Shown: positions 18,657 to 31,467, counted from the stretch's first letter. The stretch is DNA of 64,000 bases from Limosilactobacillus equigenerosi DSM 18793 = JCM 14505 (GCF_001311375.1 NZ_BBAS01000001.1:245304-309303); one strand, 5' to 3'. A program made the numbers and translations. The notes: generated by a model not told the origin, from the sequence alone.

Positions 18657-19796
18657 ATGAAATTTACAATTAATCGACTAAATTTTATTAATGAATTAAA
18701 TAATGTTTTACGTGCGGTATCATCTAAAACCACCATTCCAATTCTGACCGGGTTAAAATTAGTTGTTACTAATGATGAACTTGTTTTAACAGGTAGTAAT
18801 GCGGATATCTCGATTGAAAGCACGGTTACTCAACAAATGGGGGCCTTTGAATTAGTCATTGATGAACCAGGAGAAATTGTCTTACCAGCCCGGTTCTTTA
18901 GTGAAATTGTTAAAAAATTACCTGATGAAATGGTTACATTAGAAGTCAACCAAGGTTTCCAAGCCGTGATTAAGTCAGGAGCGGCAGAATTTACGGTTAA
19001 TGGTCAAGATGCCAATAACTTCCCTCATTTACCAGAAGTTGGGGCTGATCGCCAAATTACAGTAGCAGCCGATGTCTTACGAGAAGTCGTTGATCAAACT
19101 CGGATTGCCGTTTCTAAGCAAGAAAGCCGGCCAATCTTAACGGGGATTCACTTAACGTTAGTGGATGGGAAATTAACGGCGGTAGCGACAGATAGTCACC
19201 GGTTAGCCCAACGGAGCGTGGCGGTGCCAAATGCTCCAGCGCAACCATATGACGTAGTGATTCCAGGGAATAGTTTGACGGAACTTTCACGGATGATTAC
19301 AGATGTTAGTGATGGAATTGTGATGAGTTTTGCTGATAGTCAAGTCCTGTTCACGTTTGGTCATACTAACTTTTACTCACGATTGCTGGAAGGAAACTAT
19401 CCCGAAACGGATCGGTTGATTCCAACGACTTCGGAAACGAAGTTAACCTTAGCGGCCGACCAATTCTTAGCAGCGATTGAACGGGCGTCCTTGTTGTCAC
19501 ACCAAAGTCGGAATAATGTCGTTAAATTAACGGTGAAGCCAGCGGCCGGGGTGGCCATGATTAGTGGTAATTCTTCGGATGTTGGGAACGTGGAAGAAGC
19601 AATTGCGGCCTCAGCGATGACGGGCAATGAGCTTGAAATTTCTTTCAATCCAGATTATATGCGAGATGCCCTTAAATCATTCGGGACAATGCAGGTGGTA
19701 ATGGCCTTTACTTCGGCATTGCGACCATTTACGTTAGTGCCGGCGGATGATGAAACTAACTTTATTCAATTGATTACGCCAGTGCGGACGTACTAA
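18657..19796 (+). CDS. dnaN: DNA polymerase III subunit beta (sliding clamp)
   Basis: The 379-residue ring protein tethers the replicase to DNA. It starts MKFTINRLNFINELNNVLRA, contains three topologically similar clamp domains (SSKTTIPILTGLKL, then TRIAVSKQESRPILTGIHL, then LLEGNYPETDRLIP) and ends LITPVRTY. AAGGAG lies before ATG 18657. The frame is intact and shows no anomaly. A strong terminator follows, so dnaN is transcribed with dnaA or alone. Confidence 0.98.
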   Translation: MKFTINRLNFINELNNVLRAVSSKTTIPILTGLKLVVTNDELVLTGSNADISIESTVTQQMGAFELVIDEPGEIVLPARFFSEIVKKLPDEMVTLEVNQGFQAVIKSGAAEFTVNGQDANNFPHLPEVGADRQITVAADVLREVVDQTRIAVSKQESRPILTGIHLTLVDGKLTAVATDSHRLAQRSVAVPNAPAQPYDVVIPGNSLTELSRMITDVSDGIVMSFADSQVLFTFGHTNFYSRLLEGNYPETDRLIPTTSETKLTLAADQFLAAIERASLLSHQSRNNVVKLTVKPAAGVAMISGNSSDVGNVEEAIAASAMTGNELEISFNPDYMRDALKSFGTMQVVMAFTSALRPFTLVPADDETNFIQLITPVRTY

Positions 19797-19803
19797 AAAT
19801 TAA

Positions 19804-19838
19804 AAGTCAGCCCTTTCCTTTGGTAGGGCTGACTTTTT
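19804..19838 (+). terminator. Terminator after dnaN
   Basis: AAGTCAGCCCT and AGGGCTGACTT form an 11-base-pair stem followed by a T run. The following 19839-20008 holds a small GGCG/CGCC hairpin and a TATAAT (19964-19969), the probable -10 for yaaA-recF. Confidence 0.9.
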
Positions 19839-20008
19839 GTTTGGGCTTATTTGGCGTTTTATACGCCGTTTACCTGACCTGAGCCATTTTTGCCATTTTG
19901 AGGTTGAAATGCAATGAACGCTTAACTAACCGCAAATTCATTTATTTTCCAGTCTAATTAAGGTATAATTGAACATGTATGTAGTTTGCAAAAGAAAGGG
20001 TGGCAACC

Positions 20009-20229
20009 ATGAATGAAGTGGTGATTGCAACGGAATATATCACGATTGGGCAACTGTTAAAAGAAGAAGGGCTTATTCCAACGGGAGGAGCTGCGAAGTG
20101 GTTTTTAGCAGAGACGCCAGTTGGGTGAATGATGAACAAGATCAACGGCGAGGCCGGAAACTTTATCCGGGTGATGAAATTCAAATTGATGATCAAGTTC
20201 GGTTGGTAATTAAAGCACAAGAAGGTTAG
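20009..20229 (+). CDS. yaaA: S4-domain RNA-binding protein YaaA, one frameshift
   Basis: This small S4-like protein conserved between dnaN and recF has the family segments IGQLLKEEGLIPTGGAAKWF and RRGRKLYPGDEI. One base, probably T, is missing near 20122; correction reads FLAETPVWVNDEQDQ and gives 73 residues. S4 domains bind structured RNA, and homologues have been linked to ribosome assembly, but the role here is inferred from the family. It ends six bases before the recF start. Confidence 0.88.
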
Positions 20230-20235
20230 GTAACC

Positions 20236-21351
20236 ATGCAGTTAACGCATTTATCATTACGGAATTTTCGTAATTATGCAGCGCTTGAGTTGGATTTTAA
20301 ACCCGGCGTGAATGTGTTAATCGGGGAGAACGCCCAAGGCAAAACGAATTTATTAGAGGCAATTCATGTTTTAGCGTTAACCCGGAGCCATCGGACGAGT
20401 CGTGATCGAGACTTAATTGGCTGGGGAGGAAAAACCGCGTTGATTCAAGGTGTAGTAACCCGCCAGGCTGGTAAGTTACCATTGGAATTACAAATTAATT
20501 CCAAAGGGAAACGCGTTAAAGTTAATCACTTGTTTCAACCACGGTTATCGACATATGTGGGCTATTTGAATGTAGTGTTGTTTGCGCCGGAGGATTTGGA
20601 GTTAGTTAAAGGGGCACCACAAGTGCGGCGGCAATTTATGGATACCGAATTTGGTCAAATGAGTAGTGGATATTTGTATCATTTGACGCAGTATCATCAT
20701 CAATTGCAGCAACGGAATCAATATCTCAAACAAGTTAAGTTGGGTGGTAAATTTGATGACGTGTTATGGCAGGTTTTAACGGAACAATTGGTGGCCTCTG
20801 GCGCCGCAATTATTGTTAAACGTGGCCAGTTATTACAGCAACTGGAGAAATGGGCGCAAGTGTTACACGAGCATATTTCAGTACAACGCGAACAATTGAC
20901 TTTACGGTACATAACCCAAGTCGAATTAACCGCTGAGAGTAACGAAACAACGGTGGCAGCATCCTTAATGGCCCGGTATAACGAAGTGAAAACCCGGGAA
21001 ATCAAACTTGGGACGAGCTTAGTGGGACCGCATCGTGATGATGTCCAATTTTTGGTCAATGAGCAAAATGTGCAAAAATTTGGTTCACAAGGTCAGCAAC
21101 GGACCACAGCCTTAGCAGTAAAGTTGGCAGAAATTGATTTGATGCATGAACAAACAGGGGAGTACCCATTATTATTGCTTGATGATGTGTTGTCTGAGTT
21201 AGATGATAATCGCCAAACCCATTTATTGACGGCGATTCAAGATAAGGTGCAAACATTTTTGACGACGACGAGTTTAAATGGCGTCGCCCAGCAATTAATT
21301 CATGATCCGGCGATTTTTGAAATCGAAGCGGGAACAATTAGGAAGGAGTAA
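20236..21351 (+). CDS. recF: DNA replication and repair protein RecF
   Basis: The 371-residue SMC-like ATPase loads RecA at gaps. It begins MQLTHLSLRNFRNYAALEL with Walker A GENAQGKTN, has the signature-like QGQQRTTALAVKLAE, and Walker B LLLLDDVLSELD. The frame is intact. It sits in the standard dnaN-yaaA-recF-gyrB order, 6 bases after yaaA and 6 bases before gyrB. Confidence 0.97.
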   Translation: MQLTHLSLRNFRNYAALELDFKPGVNVLIGENAQGKTNLLEAIHVLALTRSHRTSRDRDLIGWGGKTALIQGVVTRQAGKLPLELQINSKGKRVKVNHLFQPRLSTYVGYLNVVLFAPEDLELVKGAPQVRRQFMDTEFGQMSSGYLYHLTQYHHQLQQRNQYLKQVKLGGKFDDVLWQVLTEQLVASGAAIIVKRGQLLQQLEKWAQVLHEHISVQREQLTLRYITQVELTAESNETTVAASLMARYNEVKTREIKLGTSLVGPHRDDVQFLVNEQNVQKFGSQGQQRTTALAVKLAEIDLMHEQTGEYPLLLLDDVLSELDDNRQTHLLTAIQDKVQTFLTTTSLNGVAQQLIHDPAIFEIEAGTIRKE

Positions 21352-21357
21352 TTAATC

Positions 21358-23305
<1,948 letters not shown>

Positions 23306-23334
23306 TGATTAGTTAGCGAAAGGAGGATTAAATC

Positions 23335-25821
23335 GTGGCAGAAGAAGCATTTAATAATCGAATTACCGATGTTAATTTAACGAGCCAAATGCGGAATTCA
23401 TTCTTAGACTATGCGATGAGTGTGATTGTCTCCCGGGCGCTTCCCGATGTCCGGGATGGATTAAAGCCAGTGCAACGCCGGATTTTGTATGGGATGAATG
23501 AATTAGGGGTGACGCCTGATAAGCCATATAAGAAGTCAGCCCGGATTGTTGGGGACGTCATGGGGAAATATCACCCGCATGGGGACTCATCAATTTATGA
23601 AGGGTTAGTGCGAATGGCACAAGACTTTTCTTACCGGTACATGCTAGTTGATGGGCATGGTAATTTTGGGTCGGTCGATGGCGATGGGGCCGCCGCCATG
23701 CGGTATACTGAAGCCAAGATGAGTAAGATTGCCGTTGAAATGCTCCGGGATATCAACAAGGATACGGTTGATTTTCAAGATAATTACGATGGCACAGAAA
23801 AAGAACCTCAAGTCTTACCATCGCGGATTCCCAATCTGTTAGTCAATGGGGCGACTGGGATTGCCGTAGGGATGGCGACGAATATTCCGACCCATAACCT
23901 GGGGGAAGTGATTAGTGCGATTCATTTGTTAATGGATAATCCAGCGGCAACAACGGAAGAATTGATGAAAGTCTTACCTGGTCCTGATTTCCCAACCGGG
24001 GCTGTCGTAATGGGAAAATCGGGTATTCGGAAAGCGTATGAAACGGGGCAAGGCTCAATTGTTGTCCGGGCCAAAACTGAGATTGAAGAATTAAAAAATG
24101 GTAAGCAACGCATCGTTGTGCATGAAATTCCTTACATGGTCAACAAGGCCAAGTTAATTGAACGGATTGCGGAATTAGCCCGGGAAAAAGAAATTGATGG
24201 GATTACGGATGTCAACGACGAAACTGACCGTGAAGGGATGCGGATTGTCGTTGATGTGCGCCGGGATGCGAGTGCCGAGGTCATCTTAAATAATCTTTAC
24301 AAGTTGACGTTGATGCAAACGACATTTAACTTCAATATGTTAGCGATTGTCGATGGTGCGCCTAAGATTTTAAGCTTAAAAGAAATCTTGCAACATTATC
24401 TCGACCATCAAGAAATTGTGATTCGGCGGCGGACCGAATTTGATTTGAAGAAGGCCGAAAATCGGGCTCATATTGTAGCTGGATTACGGATTGCCCTTGA
24501 TCACATTGATGAAATTATTAATATCATTCGTGGTTCCCAAACGAGTGACATTGCTAAGACCGAATTGATGAGTAAATTTGGTTTATCTGATCGCCAAGCC
24601 CAAGCCATCTTAGACTTACGGTTAGTTCGGTTAACTGGCTTAGAACGCGAAAAGATTGAAGCGGAATACCAACGGTTATTAGCAGCGATTGCCGATTTCA
24701 AGGATATTTTGGCGCATCGGGAACGGATTCAAAAAAATCATTTATGATGAATTACTTGAAATCCAAGCCAAATTCGGTGATGACCGGCGGACGGAATTAC
24801 AAGTCGGCGATTTAACCAGTATCGAAGACGAAGACTTGATTGAAGAAGAAGAGATTATCGTCACGTTGACCCATAATGGGTACGTGAAGCGCTTGCCAGT
24901 CGATGAATTTAAGTCCCAAAACCGGGGTGGTCGTGGGGTTAAAGGCATGGGTGTGCATAATGATGACTTTATTGAGCACTTAATTGCTAGTTCAACGCAT
25001 GATCGGCTGCTCTTCTTTACCAACTCGGGGAAAGTCTTTACGATGAAGGGCTATGAAATTCCAGAATATGGTCGGGCAGCGCAAGGAATTCCAATTATTA
25101 ATTTATTAGGGATTAATGCGGACGAACAAATTAGTGCCGTCATTAATGTTTCACGTGAACGACGGCGGATGATCTTGATTTATTCTTTGCTACGAAACAA
25201 GGAACGGTTAAGCGAACGGCAGTTAGTGAGTTTAATAACATTCGGAGTAATGGATTAAAGGCGATTAACTTACATGACGGTGATGAATTAATTCACGTGG
25301 ACTTAATTCGTCCGAGCGATAACTTAATTTTGGGAACGCACTTAGGTTATTCAGTCAGCTTTAATGCGCAAGAAATTCGCCAAATGGGCCGGGCCGCTGC
25401 TGGGGTTCGTGGTGCTCGCTTACGGGAAAACGACTATCTAATTGGGGCCGCAAAGTTAACCCCAAATAGTAAGGTCGTGGTGATTAGTGAACGAGGTTAC
25501 GGGAAGCAAACTCCAGCGAGTGAATACCCAATTAAAGGCCGTGGTGGTAAAGGAATTAAGACTGCTAACATCACGGAAAAGAATGGTCCGTTAGTTGGTT
25601 TAACGACGGTTAACGGCGATGAAGACCTAATGGTTGTAACAAATAATGGGGTCATCATCCGGTTCGGGGTTGAAAATGTTTCAACCACGAGTCGGGCCAC
25701 AATTGGGGTGCATTTAATTAAAATGAATGATGATTCTGTGGTGGCTACGATGGCAAAGGTAGCTAAGGAAACAACGACTGATGGGGAAGCCGTTGATACG
25801 GAAGTAGAAGTAACAGATTAA
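23335..25821 (+). CDS. gyrA: DNA gyrase subunit A, two frameshifts
   Basis: GyrA carries the DNA-cleaving tyrosine, seen in [11 protein letters not shown], and the quinolone-resistance region [20 protein letters not shown], with Ser at the position where resistance changes arise. The C-terminal beta-pinwheel repeats include the GyrA box in [11 protein letters not shown]. Two indels break it. An A run at 24731-24737 is one too long (expected [11 protein letters not shown]). One T is missing near 25183 (expected [15 protein letters not shown]). Corrected length is 828 residues. It lies 29 bases after gyrB with an AAAGGAGG ribosome binding site and GTG start. Confidence 0.95.
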
Positions 25822-25833
25822 AAAAATTGGTTT

Positions 25834-25887
25834 AAATCCTGAATGACCGTGTATTTATTAAATGTAGCGGGAATTCAGGATTTTGTA
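25834..25887 (+). terminator. Terminator after gyrA
   Basis: AAATCCTGAAT (25834-25844) pairs perfectly with ATTCAGGATTT (25873-25883), followed by TTG. The loop is long at 28 bases. Confidence 0.7.
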
Positions 25888-25894
25888 GAAAGTA

Positions 25895-25923
25895 TTGTTT
25901 TTTTTAATAAAATGTGCTAATAT
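25895..25923 (+). promoter_or_regulatory. Promoter of rpsF-ssb-rpsR
   Basis: TTGTTT (25895-25900) and TAATAT (25918-25923) are 17 bases apart, with a TGC extended -10. Confidence 0.65.
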
Positions 25924-25949
25924 TTTGTTCTGTGAGTATACGTTTAAAC

Positions 25950-26003
25950 GTTGCTCTCCTTGCTCTTGCTAATGGGCAAGGGCCAGAGTCCAAAAGGAGG
26001 TGT
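25950..26003 (+). promoter_or_regulatory. rpsF leader hairpin that occludes the ribosome binding site
   Basis: CTCCTT (25956-25961) can pair with AAGGAG (25994-25999), the rpsF Shine-Dalgarno, enclosing an inner hairpin GCTCTTGC/GGCAAGGGC (25962-25982). Leaders of rpsF operons are known to bind the S6:S18 complex for autogenous control; this structure fits that role by position, but I do not see the full published consensus. Confidence 0.55.
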
Positions 26004-26010
26004 AATATAC

Positions 26011-26301
26011 ATGGAAACACGTAAATATGAAATTACATACATCATTCGTCCTGATTTAGACGAAGCTGCTAAGAGCACTTTAGTAGCCAACTTCGACAAG
26101 ATCTTGTCAGACAATGGTGCTACGGTTGTTGATTCAGCTGACTGGGATACGCGTCGTTTTGCTTACCCAATTGAAAAGTTCACTGAAGGTACTTACCACA
26201 TCGTGAACATCACGGCTGAAAACGATGAAGCCTTAAACGAATTTGATCGTTTAGCTAAGATCAACGACGGTATCTTACGTCACATGATCGTTAAGCGTTA
26301 A
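26011..26301 (+). CDS. rpsF: 30S ribosomal protein S6
   Basis: The 96-residue protein begins [18 protein letters not shown] and binds 16S rRNA together with S18. ATG 26011 follows AAAGGAGG; the ORF extends upstream through the leader but that part has no ribosome binding site. Residues [18 protein letters not shown] are typical. It heads the rpsF-ssb-rpsR operon. Confidence 0.97.
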   Translation: METRKYEITYIIRPDLDEAAKSTLVANFDKILSDNGATVVDSADWDTRRFAYPIEKFTEGTYHIVNITAENDEALNEFDRLAKINDGILRHMIVKR

Positions 26302-26341
26302 TTTGTTTAACCAATCATAAAAACGAGAGGAGTGTTTGCCA

Positions 26342-26980
26342 ATGTTAAATCGTGCTACCTTAACTGGTCGTTTAACGCGGGATCCTGAGTTACGCTACAC
26401 GAACAGCGGGACCGCAGTTGTTCGGTTTTCATTAGCAGTTGATCGGCAATTCCGGAACCAACAAACGGGGGAACGGGAAGCTGATTTCATCAACTGCGTT
26501 ATTTGGCGTAAGTCAGCGGAAAACTTTGCTAACTTCACTCATAAAGGAGCGCTAGTTGGAATTGATGGTCGGATTACAACAAGTAATTACCAAAACCAAC
26601 AAGGTCAACGCGTTTACCGGACTGAAGTGACGGTTGATAATTTTGCCTTGTTAGAACCACGGTCGGCACGACCAGGGAATAACGCCAATGGTAATAATGG
26701 CTTTGGTGGTGGCTTTAATGCCCCTGACAATGCGTTTAATGCCAACCAAGGGCAAAGTGCTTTCGGAGCAGCGCCAACGAACAACTTTGGAGCTCCTCAA
26801 GGATCAAATGATGCCACACAAGGTATTTTTGGTCAAAATCCGGTTCCAGTAGATACGGATAGCTTACCATTTGGGAATGCTAATCCGACTACGGATCCAG
26901 TAAATATTAATGATGAAAGTGCATTGAAGAGTGATGGATCAGATGATGATCAAAATTCACTTAGTGATGTACCGTTCTAA
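26342..26980 (+). CDS. ssb: Single-stranded DNA-binding protein
   Basis: The 212-residue SSB has an OB fold from [20 protein letters not shown] to about residue 107, a low-complexity Gly/Asn/Gln-rich linker ([14 protein letters not shown]), and the acidic tip DVPF that recruits replication partners. The usual tip is DLPF or DIPF; Val is a mild variation. ATG 26342 is preferred over TTG 26336 because GAGAGGAG lies 9 bases before it. It lies between rpsF and rpsR, the conserved arrangement. Confidence 0.97.
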   Translation: MLNRATLTGRLTRDPELRYTNSGTAVVRFSLAVDRQFRNQQTGEREADFINCVIWRKSAENFANFTHKGALVGIDGRITTSNYQNQQGQRVYRTEVTVDNFALLEPRSARPGNNANGNNGFGGGFNAPDNAFNANQGQSAFGAAPTNNFGAPQGSNDATQGIFGQNPVPVDTDSLPFGNANPTTDPVNINDESALKSDGSDDDQNSLSDVPF

Positions 26981-27004
26981 CCATTACGAAAGGGAGATTA
27001 AGTC

Positions 27005-27244
27005 ATGGCTCAACAACGTCGTGGCGGAATGCGTCGTCGTCGTAAGGTCGACTACATTGCCGCTAACCACATCGAATACATCGATTACAAAGACACTGAA
27101 TTATTACAACGCTTCATCTCAGAACGGGGTAAGATTTTACCACGCCGGGTTACTGGGACGAGCGCTAAGAACCAACGTCGTTTGACGATTGCAATCAAGC
27201 GGGCGCGGGTTATGGGTCTCTTGCCATTCGTTGCAGAAGACTAA
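27005..27244 (+). CDS. rpsR: 30S ribosomal protein S18
   Basis: The 79-residue basic protein has the S18 core [19 protein letters not shown] and the [23 protein letters not shown] segment. It partners S6 on the 30S platform. GGGAG precedes the ATG; the ssb stop is 24 bases upstream. No cysteine zinc motif is present, as expected for the zinc-free form. Confidence 0.97.
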   Translation: MAQQRRGGMRRRRKVDYIAANHIEYIDYKDTELLQRFISERGKILPRRVTGTSAKNQRRLTIAIKRARVMGLLPFVAED

Positions 27245-27251
27245 TAATTAT

Positions 27252-27289
27252 AAACGAGTTTCGGAATTCATTCCGGAGCTCGTTTTTTT
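27252..27289 (+). terminator. Terminator after rpsR
   Basis: AAACGAG/CTCGTTT with an inner CGGAAT/ATTCCG stem is followed by seven T. TATAAT at 27292-27297 directly after it is the likely -10 for gdpP. Confidence 0.9.
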
Positions 27290-27330
27290 GGTATAATAGG
27301 CAGTAAGATTATTGGAGAGGAGGAGCAAAT

Positions 27331-29344
27331 GTGAAACCTGCACAGCAAACGGTTGAACGACCGTTAATGCGCGCAACCATCAGTCTGATTGTGTTACTAG
27401 CCGGTCTTGCAACGGGAATGGGCTTCTTAGTTCATTGGTTAGTCGGAGTAATAATTTTAGTAATCGTCATTTTAGGTGGGTTGATTATTGGCTGGTATTT
27501 ACGACAAAGTAATCGTGGGATACGAAAGTTTTTTAACTAAATTATCCCAGGAAGTTGAACAAACCCAACAAGAAGCCTTGCTCGAGATGCCGATTGGGGT
27601 AATTTTACTTGATGATCAAAATATTATTAAGTGGATTAATCCATATATGTCGCAATACTTCCCGGTGGATGGAATTTTAGTCGGGCGCAAGTTGGCGATG
27701 GTGGATAGTGAATTAGCCAAATTGGTAGCCAAGTATCGGCATGATGACACGACGAAAGTTGTTAGTTGGCAAGCGCGGAAATTTGAATTTTTAGTTCAAG
27801 ATCGGGTGAATGCGGTTTACTTAACCGATATTACGGACTATGAAGCAATTAATGAGCGTTACCAACGGGAACAACTTTTCCTGGGAAATATTTACCTCGA
27901 TAATTATGCGGAAATTATTCAAGGAATGTCGGATTCAGCGGTTTCTAATTTACATAATTATGTCACGTCTGAATTAATGCAATGGGCAAAGCAACATGAA
28001 TTGTTACTAAAGGTAGTCGATGATGATAATTTCTTATTAATCGGTCATGACTATTCGTTAAAGCAGTTAGAAAGTGAAAACTTTAATGTCCTCGATACAA
28101 TTCGGAAAAATACGTCGCAACAAAACTCACCAGTAACTATTAGTATGGGGATTTCGTACGGCCAAAGTGATTTGATGAAACTAGCAGCCATGGCGCAAAA
28201 GAATCTTGACTTAGCGTTAGGCCGGGGTGGTGATCAAGTCGTAGTACGGTCCGAAAGCGGTCAAGCACAGTTCTATGGTGGGAAGACTAACCCGATGGAA
28301 AAGCGGACCCGGGTGCGCTCGCGCATGATTAGTCAAGCCTTGCAAGATTTAATGACCCAAGCTGATCAAATCTTTATCATGGGACATACAGCTCCAGATT
28401 TAGATTCAGTTGGGGCAACGTTAGGAATTCGTCGGTTAGCTGAAATGAATCAACACGAAAGTTGGATTGTGATGAATCAAGCGGGTTATCATTCCGACAT
28501 TCAGCGGTTAATGGGGGAACTCGATAACTATCAAGAATTGAAATCACGAATTATTACTCCTGAAGAAGCCCTAAAGCGAGCGACGGATGATAGTTTGTTA
28601 GTCATGGTTGACCATTCGAAACCATCATTATCAATTTCGCCCGCCTTAACGGAGCGTTTAGCTAATCGGTTGGTGATTATTGATCATCACCGGCGGGGCG
28701 AAGAATTCCCGGCGAATCCGTTGCTAGTTTATATTGAAGCCTATGCCTCATCAACGTGTGAATTGATTACGGAAATGTTTGAATATCAACCACGTGAAAG
28801 TCGCGGGTTGGCTAAAATTGAGGCAACGGTAATGTTAGCCGGGATTCGGATTGATACGAAGTCATTTAGCCAAAATGCGGGGACTAGAACCTTTGATGCG
28901 GCGAGTTATTTACGGTCAGCCGGGGCGGATGGTGAATTGATTCAGCGCTTAATTAAAGAATCCCCAACTAATTTCATGCAACGAAATCACTTAATTGATA
29001 CGGTTGAATTCTGGGGTGATCGGTTTGCGGTTTGCGTTGGCCAGGATGATGAATTATATGATCCGGTATTGGCTGCTCAAGCGGCAGATATGTTATTGCA
29101 AGTGACGGGGATTGAAGCTTCCTTTGTCATTGTAAGAATTGATAATGAGACCATTGCGATGTCAGCGCGAGCATTAGGTGAATTTAATGTTCAAGTCGTC
29201 ATGGAAAAGCTTGGTGGTGGGGGTCACCATTCGAAAGCGGCTGCTCAGATTAAGGATCAGTCAGTAGCTGAGGTTAAACAAGCCTTACAAGCAATTTTAA
29301 TGACCCCAACAGAAACAACAGATGAAGTGGAGGAAACAGAGTAA
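27331..29344 (+). CDS. gdpP: Cyclic-di-AMP phosphodiesterase GdpP, one frameshift
   Basis: The membrane enzyme hydrolyses c-di-AMP, a signal for potassium and cell-wall homeostasis. GTG 27331 follows GGAGAGGAGGAG. Two membrane helices ([20 protein letters not shown] and [16 protein letters not shown]) are followed by a PAS-like domain starting [10 protein letters not shown] degenerate GGDEF domain with GRGGDQ comes next, then a DHH-DHHA1 domain showing [27 protein letters not shown] and [10 protein letters not shown]. One base is in excess near 27513-27521; correction reads [13 protein letters not shown]. Corrected length is 670 residues. It overlaps rplI by one base. Confidence 0.95.
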
Positions 29345-29795
29345 TGAAAGTTATTTTTACACAAGATGTTAAAGGTCGTGGGAAGCGCGGCGAAGTGAAA
29401 GAAGTCCCAGATGGATACGCACAAAACTTCTTAATTCCACGTTCAATGGCCAAACCAGCTAACAAGGCTGCGATGAGTGAATTGGCGGGGCAAAAACGGT
29501 CAGAAGCTAAGCATGCGGCCGAAGAATTAGCAGAAGCCAAGCGCTTGAAAGAAGTATTGGAAGCCGATGAAACGGTTGTTGAATTGACGGGGAAAGCTGG
29601 ATCCGATGGGCGGATGTTTGGTTCAATTTCAACGAAGCAAATTGCCAGTGCCTTGAATAAGCAATACAACATTAAGTTGGATAAGCGGAAAATGGAATTA
29701 GCTGCTCCAATTAAGGCCTTAGGCTACGTAACGTGCCCGTTAAGTTACATCATGAGGTAACAGCAACGTTGCGGGTTCACATTGCGGAAAAATAA
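29344..29795 (+). CDS. rplI: 50S ribosomal protein L9, one frameshift
   Basis: L9 has an N-terminal rRNA-binding domain ([21 protein letters not shown] then GYAQNFLIP), a long connecting helix ([23 protein letters not shown], split here at residue limits) and a C-terminal domain. One A is missing near 29731. The corrected end reads [12 protein letters not shown] then [11 protein letters not shown] and stops at 29795, giving 150 residues. As given, translation ends early at 29760. The start overlaps the gdpP stop, and dnaB follows after 18 bases, the conserved gdpP-rplI-dnaB order. Confidence 0.94.
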
Positions 29796-29813
29796 GCTAA
29801 CGGGGAACTTTGC

Positions 29814-31186
29814 ATGGATAATGAACTAGAAGTTACCCGCACCCCCCCACGTAATTTAGCGGCGGAACAAGCCGTCTTAGGGGCAGCGTTATTGGCGTCA
29901 GATGCGATTGTTGAGGCAATGGAATATTTGACGCCGGATGATTTTTATACGCGGGCACATCAAATCCTCTTTGAGGCGATGTTAACGTTAAATGAACATG
30001 ATCGTCCGATTGACGTGGTTAATTTGCAAAATGAACTGGAACGGACGAAACAGCTTGATAATGTTGGTGGAGTTCAATATTTAGCTGAATTAGCCGGTGC
30101 GGTGCCAACGGCAGCTAATGTGGCGTATTACGCTAAAATTGTTAGTGATAAGGCCACCGCGCGGCGGTTAATTGAAACGGCTACTAAGATCGCGAGCCAA
30201 GGGTATGAAGATACTGATGATGTCACAGATATGCTGGATGAGGCGGAACGGTCAATTCTAAACGTAGCTGAGAGTAATAATCAAACTGATTTACAAAGTA
30301 TTGGGGATTTATTACACACCTCATCTGACCATTTGTTGGAATTATCCCAACAAAAATCAGACGTTACGGGATTGCCAATGGGGTATCCGTTACTAGATAA
30401 AATGACCACGGGACTTCATGAAGATGAATTAATCATTTTAGCGGCCCGGCCAGCGATGGGGAAAACGGCCTTTGTGTTAAACATTGCGCAAAATATTGCG
30501 GCCCATAGTAATGAACGGCCCGCCGTGGCGATGTTTAGTCTTGAAATGGGGGCCGAATCATTAGTTAACCGGATGTTATGTGCTGAAGGCAATATTAATG
30601 CCAACCATTTACGGACAGGGAATATGAATGAAGACGAGTGGCAACAATACTGGGTAGCTAGTCAAACCTTGAGTGAGGCGCAAATTTATATTGATGATAC
30701 TCCCGGTATTAAAGTCGCTGAAATTCGGGCTAAATGTCGGCGGTTAGCGAAACGAACTGGGCAACTGGGTTGATAGTGATTGATTATTTACAATTGATTG
30801 AAGGGTCCAATTCGGAAAGTCGGCAACAAGAAGTATCAGAAATCTCACGACAACTAAAGAAGTTGGCAAAGGAATTAAGTGTGCCGGTGATTGCCTTATC
30901 CCAATTATCGCGGGGCGTTGAGCAACGTCAAGATAAGCGACCGGTGTTATCAGATATTCGGGAATCAGGATCGATTGAACAAGATGCTGATATTGTTGGC
31001 TTTTTGTATCGTGATGATTATTACCAACGGGAAACTGGGGATCAAGCGCAAGATGAAACAAATAGCTTGAGCGAAGTTGAAGTGATTATTGAAAAGAATC
31101 GGTCTGGTCCACGGGGAACCGTTAAATTATTGTTTAATAAAGCTTATAATAAGTTCGCCTCCATTGATTATGAAGGTGGTGCATAG
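29814..31186 (+). CDS. dnaB: Replicative DNA helicase DnaB (Bacillus DnaC), one frameshift
   Basis: The hexameric helicase unwinds DNA at the fork. The N-terminal domain starts [14 protein letters not shown]; the RecA-like motor has Walker [14 protein letters not shown], Walker [11 protein letters not shown], and the motif [16 protein letters not shown] with [13 protein letters not shown]. One T is missing near 30769; correction reads [13 protein letters not shown], placing the break in Walker B itself. Corrected length is 457 residues. It is the last gene of the gdpP-rplI-dnaB unit and is followed by a terminator. Confidence 0.95.
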
Positions 31187-31187
31187 T

Positions 31188-31223
31188 AAAAAGGGCAGCT
31201 CCATTCCAGGAACTGCCCTTTTA
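31188..31223 (+). terminator. Terminator after dnaB
   Basis: AAAAGGGCAG and CTGCCCTTTT form the stem, with an inner TCC/GGA, followed by ACTA. It abuts the 3' end of the first tRNA-Lys unit on the other strand. Confidence 0.8.
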
Positions 31224-31241
31224 CTATGTTGATAGTAATAA

Positions 31242-31267
31242 AAAAACCCGCCTCACGATTGAGGCGG
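31242..31267 (-). terminator. Terminator of tRNA-Lys copy 1
   Basis: CCCGCCTC and GAGGCGGG pair around a short loop; on the minus strand a run of T follows. The identical hairpin occurs after copy 2. Confidence 0.85.
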
Positions 31268-31274
31268 GAAATGA

Positions 31275-31347
31275 TGGGCAGTCAGGGGATCGAACCCTGG
31301 ACACCCGGATTAAGAGTCCGGTGCTCTGCCAGCTGAGCTAACTGCCC
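31275..31347 (-). tRNA. tRNA-Lys (anticodon CTT), copy 1
   Basis: The 73-base minus-strand cloverleaf has acceptor GGGCAGT/ACTGCCC with discriminator A, D-arm GCTC...GAGC, anticodon stem CCGGA/TCCGG with loop CTCTTAA (anticodon CTT), and TΨC arm CAGGG-TTCGATC-CCCTG. No CCA is encoded. Confidence 0.96.
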
Positions 31348-31367
31348 ATAAGTTATCAACAAATAAT

Positions 31368-31396
31368 ATATTACCAGTTATAAATGGATTATGCAA
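31368..31396 (-). promoter_or_regulatory. Promoter of tRNA-Lys copy 1
   Basis: On the minus strand TTGCAT (31391-31396) and TAATAT (31368-31373) are 17 bases apart. The same boxes and spacing recur in copy 2 although the spacer sequence differs. Confidence 0.75.
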
Positions 31397-31434
31397 CCCT
31401 AAATTTAAAAATAAATGGTGATAAATAATTAATA

Positions 31435-31461
31435 AAAAACCCGCCTCACGATTGAGGCGGG
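31435..31461 (-). terminator. Terminator of tRNA-Lys copy 2
   Basis: Same CCCGCCTC/GAGGCGGG hairpin and T run as copy 1. Confidence 0.85.
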
Positions 31462-31467
31462 AAATGA

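Noticed and set aside
27331..29344. GdpP as a diguanylate cyclase through its GGDEF-like domain
   Set aside because: The motif is degenerate (GRGGDQ), and the DHH-DHHA1 phosphodiesterase residues are complete.
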